Source: Anaerolineae bacterium (GTDB lineage Bacteria; Chloroflexota; Anaerolineae; Aggregatilineales; Phototrophicaceae). From it: a stretch of DNA of 64,000 nt. Both the position numbers and the translations under genes were made by a program. Shown one piece after another: positions 18,368-27,195 of the stretch. A model generated the notes under the pieces. That model worked only from the letters and a program-made list of their open reading frames with translations. It searched no databases and was not told the origin of the DNA. Location of the stretch: the NCBI GenBank assembly GCA_022822545.1, contig JAJEBE010000027.1:62001-126000 (forward strand), written 5' to 3'. How positions within the stretch are numbered: the stretch's first letter is position 1; every line of letters begins with the position of its first letter.

Positions 18368-19252
18368 ATGTTGTCACCCAAGCGCAGCGAAGCTCTGGCG
18401 GGCTACCTTTTCATTTTGCCCACTTTCATCGGCTTCGCGATCTTCATTTTGTATCCTCTGGTGGAATCGCTGCGCATCAGCTTTTACGAGTACAGCATCC
18501 TGGGCGATTCCTATTATGTCGAGCTGGACAATTATTCCAGGCTCCTCAGCGACAGTCGGCTGCGCAAAACCTATAGCAATACGATCGTCTTCACCGGCTT
18601 TGCCGTCTTCTTTAATGCGGGGATTGGCTTGCTGCTGGCGGTTTTCCTCAATCGGCGCATGCCGGTCCTGATGCGCAACTTCTATCGCTCGGCTTTCTTC
18701 TTCCCCATCTTGATCGCCCATACCTACATCGCCGTCATTTGGCAATATCTCTACCATCAAGATACCGGCGTCATCAACTACTACCTGGCATTTCTTGGCA
18801 TCGACCCCATACCTTGGCTGAGTCATCCGGCTTGGGCGATGGCGGCAATCATCATCATGGATGTCTGGAAGAATACCGGCTTCGCCATGTTGGTCTTCCT
18901 GGCGGGCCTTCAATCCATCCCGCATGAGTATTACGAGGCGGCTCAGCTCGACGGCGCCAATGAGCGGCAGCTCTTCTCTCGCATCACGATTCCATTGCTC
19001 AGCCCATCTATCTTTTTCATCCTCGTCATCTTTATGATCGGCGCGCTGCAAGTCTTCGATACGATTATCGTGCTCACCGACGGCGGTCCCGGCGACGCCA
19101 CGCGCAGCGTCGTCATGTACATATATCAGCAGGCTTTTCAGCGGCTGGATTTCGGCTACGCTGCCGCCATCTCCTGGACATTATTCCTCGTGATCATGGC
19201 GGTGACCCTGGTTCAGTTCCTGGTGAGCCGCCGCTGGGTCCACTATGAATAG
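18368..19252 (+). CDS. sugar ABC transporter permease (MalF/UgpA type)
   Basis: 294 residues with six predicted membrane segments, the first at about 12-35 (LFILPTFIGFAIFILYPLVESL, a MalF-type opening). The EAA loop that contacts the ATPase reads EYYEAAQLDGANERQLFSRITIPLLSP (about 190-216). It is followed by the binding-protein gene's partner permease 21 bases downstream. It forms the channel with the next gene product. Confidence 0.93.
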   Translation: MLSPKRSEALAGYLFILPTFIGFAIFILYPLVESLRISFYEYSILGDSYYVELDNYSRLLSDSRLRKTYSNTIVFTGFAVFFNAGIGLLLAVFLNRRMPVLMRNFYRSAFFFPILIAHTYIAVIWQYLYHQDTGVINYYLAFLGIDPIPWLSHPAWAMAAIIIMDVWKNTGFAMLVFLAGLQSIPHEYYEAAQLDGANERQLFSRITIPLLSPSIFFILVIFMIGALQVFDTIIVLTDGGPGDATRSVVMYIYQQAFQRLDFGYAAAISWTLFLVIMAVTLVQFLVSRRWVHYE

Positions 19253-19273
19253 CCGAGCGAAGGTTCTTGTATC

Positions 19274-20161
19274 GTGATTGCCCAAACCAAAGCTCCCTTT
19301 TCCGCCGGACGACAGTTGATTCGGCAAACCAGAAAACCGCTCAAGTGGCAAGACGTCCTCTCCTACGCCGTGCTGACGCTTGCCGCCTTGCTGGTCTTGC
19401 TGCCCCTGCTGTGGATGTTCTCGACGTCGCTGCGTCCCCTGGCCGATAGTTACAAGCTGCCGCCGCAGTGGCTGCCGACAGATTGGCGCTGGGAGAATTA
19501 TCTGGCGCCCTTCGAATCGAATGTGCCCTTCGAACTTTTCTTCCTCAACAGCCTCAAGATTTCCGCTTTGACGACCTTGGGGCAACTGATCACCTGTTCG
19601 ATGGCGGGTTATGCCTTTGCGCGCCTGCGTTTCCCCGGTCGCGGTTTCTTGTTCATGTTCCTGCTCGCCTCTTTGATGGTGCCGGGCCAGGTGACCATCA
19701 TCCCGATTTACCTGATGATGGCGGAGTTGAAGTTGGTCAATACGCACGCGTCTTTGATCCTGCCCGGTTTGATCAGCATCTTCGGCGTATTCTTGATGCG
19801 GCAGTTTTTCAAGCAGATGCCGCAGGAGCTATTTGACGCCGCCCGCGTCGATGGCGCCGGCCACCTGCGTTCCTTCTTGCAGATAGCCTTGCCGCTGGCG
19901 GGACCGGGTTTGGCTACCTTGGGCATCATCACTTTCAACGCCACCTGGAACGGCTATTTCGCCGCTCTCATCTTCCTGACGTCCTGGGAGAAGATGACGC
20001 TGCCGCAAGGCATCGCGCTGCTGACGGGCTACATGAATTCCGGCAATCCCTCGGTGGTGATGGCGGCGGTGGGCTTGGCGATTCTGCCCGTGCTGATTGT
20101 ATTTTTGGTGGCGCAGCGCTGGATCATCGAGGCGCTCACCCGCTCCGGACTCAAAGGCTGA
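19274..20161 (+). CDS. sugar ABC transporter permease (MalG/UgpE type)
   Basis: 295 residues. The start is GTG with AGG ten bases before it. The first membrane segment is at about 33-55, and a NSLKISALTTLGQLITCSMAGYAFARLRF region and the EAA loop ELFDAARVDGAGHLRSFLQIALPLAGP (about 189-214) identify the MalG class. It completes the transmembrane pair for the importer that begins at 16956. The glucosidase gene follows after 205 bases and is probably in the same regulon. Confidence 0.93.
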   Translation: MIAQTKAPFSAGRQLIRQTRKPLKWQDVLSYAVLTLAALLVLLPLLWMFSTSLRPLADSYKLPPQWLPTDWRWENYLAPFESNVPFELFFLNSLKISALTTLGQLITCSMAGYAFARLRFPGRGFLFMFLLASLMVPGQVTIIPIYLMMAELKLVNTHASLILPGLISIFGVFLMRQFFKQMPQELFDAARVDGAGHLRSFLQIALPLAGPGLATLGIITFNATWNGYFAALIFLTSWEKMTLPQGIALLTGYMNSGNPSVVMAAVGLAILPVLIVFLVAQRWIIEALTRSGLKG

Positions 20162-20366
20162 GGTTTATATTGGTTATATTCGATAAACTTGAGCCAAAAA
20201 TGACCGGCGACGCCGCCATTTTATTTAAGTAAAGTATATCAAGTGGACCTCAAATGGCCATTAAACTGATGGTCCGGGGCTGGAAAAATGTAAGTCGAGA
20301 CAACGACATATTCTCGAACGCGGAACGCGATTTGCCTCGCATACGATTTTCTAACAGGAATGCTAA

Positions 20367-22949
20367 ATGACTGACTCGACTGCAGCAAACCATATCGGCT
20401 ATCCGATTTTGAAAACCTACGATCAAGAGCGCCTGCGCCAGATCGGCCTGCCGCTGGGCGGCATCGGCACGGGCGTCGTCTCCCTCGGCGGGCGCGGCAA
20501 CTTGCACGATTGGGAGATCGTCAACCGGCCGGCCAAAGGCTTCGACTTGCAGCAGACTTTCTTCGCCCTGTACACAAAATCCGCTGACGGGAACAAGACA
20601 ACTCACGCGCTGGAAGGCATCATCCCGCCAGCTGACTACGAAGGCGCGCGCGGCGCTGTCGTGCCCAACCACGGCCTGCCGCGTTTTCGTCATTGCAGTT
20701 TCGCGGCTGCCTATCCTTTTGGCAGCGTCAAGCTCAGCGATCCTGATATCCCGCTGAGCGCTGAGTTACAGGCTTTCAATCCGCTCATCCCGACCGACAG
20801 CGACAACAGCGGCATCCCGGTGGCTGTCCTGCGCTTCCTGCTGAGCAACGAGGGCGATAGCGATGTTGAAGCGGCGGTTTGCGGCAGCCTGAACAATTTC
20901 ATCGGCGCTGATGGCGCGAGCGGCGAAGCGCGCGACAACTACAACACCTATCGCGAGGCGGATGGCTTGGCGGGCCTGTTCATGCACTCGGCGGGGGTCG
21001 ACCCGGAAGCACCGCAATGGGGCACGCTGGCGCTGACGACGCCCTTGCCCCCCTCAATCCCCCCATCGCAATGGGGAGAAGCGCAGCCGGGGGATGGGAT
21101 CTCCCACCGCAGCGCCTGGGCAAATGTCACTTGGGGCGATTCCCTGCTCGACTTTTGGGATGACTTCAGTGAAGACGGGAAGCTGGAAGAGCGCGAGCGC
21201 GACGGCGTGAATGACCCGACTGGTTCGCTCGCTGTCTCGCTGACCGTGCCCGCCGGCGGATCCGTTGCTGTGACCTTCTTCCTGACCTGGCATTTTCCCA
21301 ATCGCAGCACTTGGGTTGAGGCTGGTCCCAGCCATCAGGACAGCCCGCTGCAGCGAGGCGCGCGCATTGGCAACTACTACTCGGAGCAATACGCCGATGC
21401 CTGGGAGGCCGCCGCTTATACCGCGCGCAACCTGGACTGGCTGGAGGCGGAGACGCGGGCCTTCGTTGACGCGGTCTGCGCCGCCGATTTGCCGGATGTG
21501 GTCAAGGAGGCCGCCCTCTTCAACCTCAGCACCTTGCGCTCGCAGACGGTCTTCCGTACGCCCGATGGCCACATGTTCGGCTGGGAAGGCTGCGATGATA
21601 CAGCCGGCTGCTGCTTCGGCTCCTGCACCCACGTCTGGAATTATGAACAGGCGACCGCTTTCCTTTTCGGCGGGTTGGCAATGGGCATGCGCGAGGTGGA
21701 ATTCAATTACGCCACGCGCAAGGACGGCGGCATGAGCTTCCGCGTCGACCTGCCGCTGCAACACGCGCAGTCCTGGTCGCTGGCCGCCGCCGATGGGCAG
21801 ATGGGCTGCATCATGAAGCTCTACCGCGATTGGCAGCTCAGCGGCGATGGCGAGGCGCTGCGGGGAATGTGGCCGAATGCGCGCAAGGCGCTGGAGTTTT
21901 GCTGGCTGCCGGGCGGCTGGGATGCCGATAAAGACGGCGTGATGGAAGGCTGCCAGCACAATACCATGGACGTGGAATACTACGGGCCCAACCCGCAGAT
22001 GGGCATCTGGTATCTGGGCGCGCTGCGGGCGATGGAGGAGATGGCGCGCCACCTCGGCGAGGACGACTTCGCCGCCGATTGCCGCCGCCTCTACGAAAAC
22101 GGCAGCGCTTACATCGACGAGAACCTCTTCAACGGCGATTATTACGAGCATTTGATTCAGCCGGTCGCGGGTCGCGATGCTATTCTGGGCATGCTCATCC
22201 ACAGCAGCATGGGCGCGGCTGACCCCAGCGAGCCTGTTTTGCAGCTTGGCGCCGGTTGCCTGGTGGATCAACTGGTCGGGCAATTCCTGGCGCACGTCTG
22301 CGGCCTGGGTTACCTGCTCGACGAGTCCAAGGTCAAGCGCACGCTTGACAGCATCATGCGCTTCAATTTCAAGGAGAATATGTACGGGCACTTCAACCAC
22401 ATGCGCTCCTACGTGCTCAACGATGAATCGGCGCTGTTGATGGCGACCTATCCGCGCGGGGATCGTCCGGCGCGGCCTTTCCCCTATTACAACGAAGTCA
22501 TGACCGGCTTTGAATACAGCGCCGCCGTCGGCATGCTCTACGAAGGCGATATCGAAAACGGCTTGCGCTGTATCGCCGCCATCCGCGACCGCTACGACGG
22601 GCGTAAGCGCAACCCCTTCGACGAAGCCGAATGCGGGCATCATTACGCCCGCGCCATGGCGAGTTGGGCGGCGATCCTGGCGCTGAGCGGCTTCGGTTAT
22701 TCGGCGGTCGACGGCGTGATTCGCTTCGCCGCGCCGGGCGAGCCATGTCGGCACTTCTGGTCGACCGGTTACGCCTGGGGCAGTTGCGCGCTCAGCCCGA
22801 ATGGAGCCGGCTGCGATGTCGAGTTTCAGGTGCTGCACGGCGAGGTCAGCTTCGCGGAATTTGCGCTGACGGGTCTCGGCGCGGCGCGGTATGACCAGCC
22901 GCAAGCCCTCGCCAAAGGGGATACGCTGCGCTGCGCCATTACTGCATAA
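20367..22949 (+). CDS. GH116-family beta-glucosidase (bile-acid glucosidase/GBA2-like)
   Basis: 860 residues. The start RQIGLPLGGIGTGVVSLGGRGNLHDWEI is the N-terminal signature of the GBA2-like enzymes. The catalytic (alpha/alpha) barrel contains CTHVWNYEQATAFLFGG and GCQHNTMDVEYYGPN, where the family's catalytic Glu and Asp are expected. There is no signal peptide, so it probably acts in the cytoplasm on imported beta-glucosides (inference from the ABC operon upstream). Residues about 227-246 (LPPSIPPSQWGEAQPGDGIS) are encoded by a GC-rich repeat also found between genes elsewhere in the window, and look like an in-frame insertion in the N-terminal domain. Confidence 0.9.
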   Translation: MTDSTAANHIGYPILKTYDQERLRQIGLPLGGIGTGVVSLGGRGNLHDWEIVNRPAKGFDLQQTFFALYTKSADGNKTTHALEGIIPPADYEGARGAVVPNHGLPRFRHCSFAAAYPFGSVKLSDPDIPLSAELQAFNPLIPTDSDNSGIPVAVLRFLLSNEGDSDVEAAVCGSLNNFIGADGASGEARDNYNTYREADGLAGLFMHSAGVDPEAPQWGTLALTTPLPPSIPPSQWGEAQPGDGISHRSAWANVTWGDSLLDFWDDFSEDGKLEERERDGVNDPTGSLAVSLTVPAGGSVAVTFFLTWHFPNRSTWVEAGPSHQDSPLQRGARIGNYYSEQYADAWEAAAYTARNLDWLEAETRAFVDAVCAADLPDVVKEAALFNLSTLRSQTVFRTPDGHMFGWEGCDDTAGCCFGSCTHVWNYEQATAFLFGGLAMGMREVEFNYATRKDGGMSFRVDLPLQHAQSWSLAAADGQMGCIMKLYRDWQLSGDGEALRGMWPNARKALEFCWLPGGWDADKDGVMEGCQHNTMDVEYYGPNPQMGIWYLGALRAMEEMARHLGEDDFAADCRRLYENGSAYIDENLFNGDYYEHLIQPVAGRDAILGMLIHSSMGAADPSEPVLQLGAGCLVDQLVGQFLAHVCGLGYLLDESKVKRTLDSIMRFNFKENMYGHFNHMRSYVLNDESALLMATYPRGDRPARPFPYYNEVMTGFEYSAAVGMLYEGDIENGLRCIAAIRDRYDGRKRNPFDEAECGHHYARAMASWAAILALSGFGYSAVDGVIRFAAPGEPCRHFWSTGYAWGSCALSPNGAGCDVEFQVLHGEVSFAEFALTGLGAARYDQPQALAKGDTLRCAITA
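21047..21105. repeat. GC-rich repeat inserted in frame in the GH116 gene
   Basis: The stretch CCCCCCTCAATCCCCCCA is identical to 54925-54942 between two permease genes. In both places it is followed by a short AT-containing loop and a G-run (ATGGGG or TTGGGGGG), giving a hairpin. Inside the gene it adds roughly 18-20 residues without breaking the frame. Confidence 0.65.
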
Positions 22950-23178
22950 AGCGGCGAGTCTATCCTGCCACCCCTACCCCCAGCCCCCGCTCCGAAGCAT
23001 CAGCTGAGGACAGGACAGTTTTTCAGCGAGCAGAATATCGGCGTATATCTTGTACTTTCTTGGGCTTTTTCGGGCGACCTGATAGGTCGCCCCTACAATT
23101 ATTTTTTTGATTGCCGCATTATGTATTGGGACACCTTTCACGCTCTATCTTGCGCTTTTCTCCACAAGGAATCCAGCC
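22950..23178. other. intergenic region with repeats before the asparaginase gene
   Basis: This gap of 229 bases holds a fragment of the C-rich repeat (ACCCCTACCCCCAGCCCCCG, 22971-22990) and a full TGTAGGGGCGAC-type palindrome at 23072-23097 (GGGCGACCT-GAT-AGGTCGCCCCTACA). T-runs follow and could add terminator activity for the GH116 gene. No gene is seen. Confidence 0.55.
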
Positions 23179-24126
23179 ATGCTCATCATCGCCAGCCATA
23201 ACGGCGCCATCGGCATCGCGGGGGCCATGCGCGCGCTCAAGCAGGGCGGCAGCGCTATGGACGCCGTCGAGATCGGCATCCGCGCCGTCGAAGCGGATCC
23301 GGCCGATCACACGGTCGGCTACAACGGCTATCCCAATATCCTGGGCGAATTGGAGTTGGACGCCAGCATCATGGACGGGCGCAGTCTGAACTCGGGCGCG
23401 GTTGCCTTGATGCGCGGCTTTCCCTATGCCATCTCGGTCGCGCGCGAGGTTATGGAGCGCAAGCTGCCGCATGTTTTGCTGGCGGGGGCGGGGGCGGAAC
23501 GCTTCGCCCGCGAGATCGGCGCGGAAGCCTGGGATGAGATGTTGACTGAAGAGATCCGTGGGGTCTGGCGGAAGCGCCTGGCCGATAGCAGCGGCGAGGG
23601 CGATGTTCCGCTGCTGAGCGATGACAGGCCCCTGCTCGAGTGGGTCAAGCTGGCCACCGATCCGGAGCGCGTCGCCGGGACGGTCAACTTCATCGCCATT
23701 GATGGACGGGGCGATATCGCGTCGGGCGTCAGCACCAGCGGTTGGGCTTGGAAATATCCGGGGCGCATTGGCGATTCGCCGATCATCGGCGCGGGCAACT
23801 ATGCCGACAATCGCTACGGCGCTTGCGCTTGCACCGGCATGGGTGAAATGGCCATCCGGGCAAGCACGGCCCGCAGCGTCGTCCTGTATCTGCAAATGGG
23901 AATGTCTCTCGCTGAGGCGGCTCGCCAAGCCATGCTCGACCTGCGCGATCTGGGTGGGGATTATATCGGCGGCATGAACCTCATCGCGCTGAACAGAGAC
24001 GGCGCGCATATCGGCATGTCATCGGACGCGGGGCGCACGTACATATATCAGCAGGCCGAGATGGCGGAGCATGTGGAAGTTGAGCGGGAGATGGTGGAGA
24101 TTCCGGCGCGTTGGGCGGGGAAGTAG
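23179..24126 (+). CDS. N4-glycosylasparaginase / isoaspartyl peptidase-type Ntn hydrolase
   Basis: 315 residues from the ATG at 23179 (AAGGA eight bases ahead). An upstream in-frame start would add a stretch with no family similarity. The pattern is that of the asparaginase 2 family: AMDAVEIGIRAVEADP near the start, then the autocleavage site ERVAGTVNFIAID, where the Thr after Gly becomes the N-terminal nucleophile, then SGVSTSGWAWKYPGRIGDSPIIGAGNYAD and ACTGMGE. GWAWKYPGRIGDSPI is typical of glycosylasparaginase, which releases Asn from GlcNAc-Asn of glycoproteins. No clear signal peptide is seen, so use of imported glycopeptides is inferred. Confidence 0.9.
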   Translation: MLIIASHNGAIGIAGAMRALKQGGSAMDAVEIGIRAVEADPADHTVGYNGYPNILGELELDASIMDGRSLNSGAVALMRGFPYAISVAREVMERKLPHVLLAGAGAERFAREIGAEAWDEMLTEEIRGVWRKRLADSSGEGDVPLLSDDRPLLEWVKLATDPERVAGTVNFIAIDGRGDIASGVSTSGWAWKYPGRIGDSPIIGAGNYADNRYGACACTGMGEMAIRASTARSVVLYLQMGMSLAEAARQAMLDLRDLGGDYIGGMNLIALNRDGAHIGMSSDAGRTYIYQQAEMAEHVEVEREMVEIPARWAGK

Positions 24127-24232
24127 CAATTCTGACGCGATGCTTGAAATACACAGTAGTTGGAGTTACATTAGCTGAAACGCATATCATCTGCTTGCAC
24201 CATTTTACATTGACCTAGGAGGTAAACAATCA

Positions 24233-24982
24233 ATGATACTACTTCGTGCTAAGCATTTCAGGGGTGGCCGCAAAGGTCGTATGGCGCGACTAAAATCGCT
24301 TCTGTTCCTTCTTGTTATTCTAGTCGCCAGCAGTGCCTGCAGTTCCACACGAATTTCGGGTGAGATTTATCTAGCAGACATAGATGAATTGCCGGAGTCT
24401 GGTGAACTGACAACCAAGATCTTAATCGGACTTCCTATATCCGGCGAAGATGACTGCGTAGAAAAACGACAACAATACAACAGCGTATTCAGGAAGAGTA
24501 CTGGATTCAAGGGAATGAGCTTTGAGCGTTGCTACAAGGACGGGTCGGACAACTTAGCGCAGTACTCTCTCGATGTGCCAATCAAGATTGGTGATCCCGA
24601 GACGAGTCAGTTACGTACCTCATTCGATGTCGTACGCGAAGATGATACCGCATCTGGTACGCGTCACCTGTACTTGCGCTCCAAACCTAGCGCGCTATGC
24701 AATCTTGATGACCTGCTTTCGGACGAGTTTTACCAATCATTGGATCTGAGCAAGACATCACCAAAGATCTTAATTTCGAACGATCTGCGTGAGACTCAGA
24801 CGCTGATACTTGATCACATATTCGTGAATGGGCAACCCGTAATCGTACCGACGGAATTCGAGATGGAGCGTCGAGATGACCTTCACCTCCAATTGTCGAA
24901 TGTTACTGCTGCCTGGGTGTTTAATCAGTCGTGCCGTATATCACTGCGTTACGCCCGGATTGCAAGTTGGGTAGGCAATTAG
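24233..24982 (+). CDS. AT-rich predicted lipoprotein, unknown function
   Basis: 249 residues. A strong AGGAGGT site (24217-24223) lies nine bases before the ATG. After a basic leader (MILLRAKHFRGGRKGRMARLK) comes a hydrophobic stretch and a lipobox LVASSAC, with Cys36 as the acylation site. The mature part has Cys in DDCVEK, FERCYKD, ALCNLDD and NQSCRIS, and is rich in beta-forming stretches. I do not recognise the family. Codon use and base composition are clearly more AT-rich than in the neighbours, which suggests acquisition by transfer. It is followed by a GC hairpin. Confidence 0.7.
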   Translation: MILLRAKHFRGGRKGRMARLKSLLFLLVILVASSACSSTRISGEIYLADIDELPESGELTTKILIGLPISGEDDCVEKRQQYNSVFRKSTGFKGMSFERCYKDGSDNLAQYSLDVPIKIGDPETSQLRTSFDVVREDDTASGTRHLYLRSKPSALCNLDDLLSDEFYQSLDLSKTSPKILISNDLRETQTLILDHIFVNGQPVIVPTEFEMERRDDLHLQLSNVTAAWVFNQSCRISLRYARIASWVGN

Positions 24983-25008
24983 ACCCACTAATTCACAATC
25001 TGCGATGT

Positions 25009-25031
25009 CCCGCTCTATTCCAGAGGGCGGG
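25009..25031 (+). terminator. possible terminator after the lipoprotein gene
   Basis: CCCGCTCT-attcc-AGAGGGCGGG forms a GC-rich stem with one bulge and is followed by ATTTACATT. It lies 27 bases after the lipoprotein stop. The T-run is poor. Confidence 0.4.
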
Positions 25032-25065
25032 ATTTACATTCCGGATCCCAGTGTACTGAAGAAGC

Positions 25066-25272
25066 CTAATCCCATTCATCACGCAACTCATTCAAGTACG
25101 CGTCGGAGTCAACACCTTCCCAATACTCCTTGCCCAGTCCGGCCAACTCGAACAAACTTCTCTTCGGCTTATTCTCTTCCACCGCAATGAGCTCATTGAG
25201 CAATCTGAGCAATTCCTTGCGTTCAGCCGGGCTTAGCGCTTTTGCTTTTAGCAGAATATCGTCAACCGTCAT
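25066..25272 (-). CDS. small antitoxin-like protein (addiction-module type), partner not found
   Basis: 68 residues from the ATG at 25272 (AGGAG about nine bases ahead): MTVDDILLKAKALSPAERKELLRLLNELIA, then an acidic C-terminus YLNELRDEWD. The helix built on the LSPAERKELLRLL pattern, followed by a flexible acidic tail, resembles the small addiction-module components that neutralise RelE/PIN toxins. No toxin gene lies next to it on either side. The call rests on short-motif resemblance only. Confidence 0.55.
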   Translation of the reverse strand: MTVDDILLKAKALSPAERKELLRLLNELIAVEENKPKRSLFELAGLGKEYWEGVDSDAYLNELRDEWD

Positions 25273-25476
25273 GATGTCATTCTCCTGACGCTCTTGCCGC
25301 AATTATACCATCTCTAACGAAGCCTTTTCCACATACGCCGCGCGCGCAGGTGTATACAAGCAGCGCAGACCGCGCCAAACTTTCATGGACAATAGCAAGG
25401 TCCGCCTTGCTAAATTCGTTGCAATCGCGAATATACGCTAAAATACGCGCCACAAATCTGGAGAACAGGATCGGCG

Positions 25477-26973
25477 ATGACAGACCGACCGACTGTGATA
25501 GCCATCTTCGGCGTGACTGGCGATCTTGCCCGGCGCAAGCTCATCCCTTCGCTGTACAGCAATTTCATCAAGGGACGCCTGCCGGAGGGCCTGCGCATCG
25601 TCGGCGTGGGCCGGCGGGACTGGACCGATGCCACGCTTATCGACCACGCCCATCAATCCCTGCGCAACTACGCTGGCGCCATCTATGACGAGCGCGCTTG
25701 GGAGCGCTTCCGCGGCACACTGTCTTATAGCAAGGTCAACCTGCCGCAGCCGGAGACCTATCGCAACCTGCGCGACGACCTGGAAGCGCTGGATGGCGGG
25801 GAGAGCAATCGTCTTTATTACTTGTCGATCGCGCCGGAATTTTACGCTGATGTCATCTGCAACCTGGGGGCGCTGGATCTGGCGCGGGAGAATGGCGGGG
25901 GGCGCGTAGACACAGCCCCGTCCTGGCGGCGCATCGTCATCGAGAAGCCATTCGGCTACAACCTGGATACGGCGCAGTCGCTGAATAAAGTTTTGCATAC
26001 CGTCTTCGACGAATCGCAGGTTTATCGCATTGATCATTACCTGGGCAAGGAGACGGCGCAGAATATCTTGTTCATGCGCTTTGCCAATACCATCTTCGAG
26101 CCGATATGGAATCGCAGCCATATCAGCAATGTGCAAGTCACGGTCGCCGAGACCGTCGATGTCGGCACGCGCGCCGGTTATTATGACGGCTCCGGCGTCG
26201 TGCGCGATATGGTGCAGAACCACATGCTGCAATTGCTTTCGCTGATCGCGATGGAGCCGCCCTCGGCTTTTGACGCGGTCGCCCTGCGCAACGAAAAGGT
26301 CAAGGTGCTGCAAGCGGCGCGGGCCATCAAGCTGGAGGACACCGTGCGCGCGCAGTACGACGGCTATCGTGGCGCTGACGGCGTCGCGCCGGATTCTGGC
26401 ACGCCGACCTTCGCCGCGCTCAAGCTATTCATCGACAATTGGCGCTGGAAAGATATCCCTTTCTACCTGCGCTCGGGCAAGGCGATGCGGCAGAAGACGA
26501 CCCAGGTGAATATCCAGTTCAAGCGCCCGCCCAACAGCATCTTCGAGCTGACCGAGCGGGACGACTATGCGCGCAATGTGCTTTCCATCTGCATCCAGCC
26601 GGATGAAGGCATGCACTTGACCATCAAAGCCAAGATTCCTGATGAGCAGATCGCCAAGTCAGTGGATATGGAACTGCACTACAAGAACGCCTTCATCGCC
26701 GATAATTTGCCCGATGCCTATGAGCGTCTCATCCTCGATGCCATCAACGGCGATGCCCAGCTCTTCATCCGCAGCGATGAAATCGAGAGCGCCTGGAAGA
26801 TCGTTGATCCCGTCATTGAGGGCTGGAAATGCGATCCCGGCGCGCCGCCGATGCAGCGCTACAGCCCCGGCAGTTGGGGACCGGCCGCGGCCGATGAGCT
26901 GCTCGATCGCGATGAGCACGTCTGGCGCATCAGTTGCCTGCACGAGAATGGCTCGGATTGCGGCGATATGTAG
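25477..26973 (+). CDS. zwf: glucose-6-phosphate 1-dehydrogenase
   Basis: 498 residues. It oxidises glucose 6-phosphate with NADP+, the entry to the pentose phosphate pathway. The N-terminus has IFGVTGDLARRKLIPSLY (10-27), the active-site signature is RIDHYLGKE (184-192), and RRIVIEKPFG is at 151-160. Between ENG (138-140) and WRRIVIEKPFG lie residues GGRVDTAPS (141-149), encoded by a 24-bp palindromic repeat that also occurs in the sulfatase gene at 49537. Other G6PDs pass almost directly into the W-x-R-x-x-x-EKPFG strand, so this is an in-frame insertion. The stop TAG is contributed by a TGTAGGGGC repeat start. Confidence 0.95.
   Translation: MTDRPTVIAIFGVTGDLARRKLIPSLYSNFIKGRLPEGLRIVGVGRRDWTDATLIDHAHQSLRNYAGAIYDERAWERFRGTLSYSKVNLPQPETYRNLRDDLEALDGGESNRLYYLSIAPEFYADVICNLGALDLARENGGGRVDTAPSWRRIVIEKPFGYNLDTAQSLNKVLHTVFDESQVYRIDHYLGKETAQNILFMRFANTIFEPIWNRSHISNVQVTVAETVDVGTRAGYYDGSGVVRDMVQNHMLQLLSLIAMEPPSAFDAVALRNEKVKVLQAARAIKLEDTVRAQYDGYRGADGVAPDSGTPTFAALKLFIDNWRWKDIPFYLRSGKAMRQKTTQVNIQFKRPPNSIFELTERDDYARNVLSICIQPDEGMHLTIKAKIPDEQIAKSVDMELHYKNAFIADNLPDAYERLILDAINGDAQLFIRSDEIESAWKIVDPVIEGWKCDPGAPPMQRYSPGSWGPAAADELLDRDEHVWRISCLHENGSDCGDM
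25899..25922. repeat. 24-bp palindromic element inside zwf (encodes GRVDTAPS)
   Basis: GGGGC, an 11-base loop containing GCGTAGACAC, GCCCC and a GTC tail. It matches the copy in the sulfatase gene (49537-49560) at 23 of 24 bases and in the same reading frame, so both proteins gain GRVDTAPS. A partial copy is at 37540-37554, and a diverged one is nested in a hairpin at 56012-56028. Confidence 0.85.
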
Positions 26974-27195
26974 GGGCATCGACCCTCACCGCAAATCCCT
27001 CTCCCATAAAGAGAGAGGGGCTTAAACACGCGCAGGTCAGTGCGCCTTTTACTTCCCGGTAGAAGATCTTCGCATGTCAAGCCAATACGATTGCAGAAGG
27101 TCCGCAATACGGGCAAATCCATGCATCGCTTCGCGCGTTGTTGGGTCACCTTCGCCCACAAGGGTAGAACGCGCCGAGGATGAGGGGGCTGCCGA
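26974..27195. other. gap between zwf and the VOC genes with a repeat remnant
   Basis: The beginning (TGTAGGGGCATCGACCC) resembles one arm of the TGTAGGGGCGAC repeat and includes the zwf stop codon. CCCTCTC-CCATAAA-GAGAGAGGG at about 26997-27017 can form a hairpin between the convergent genes and could act as a terminator. No gene is seen. Confidence 0.5.

Noticed and set aside
25415..25444. Promoter for zwf from TTGCAA and TAAAAT
   Set aside because: The spacing is only 14 bases, and the alternative -35 is weak, so I could not support it.
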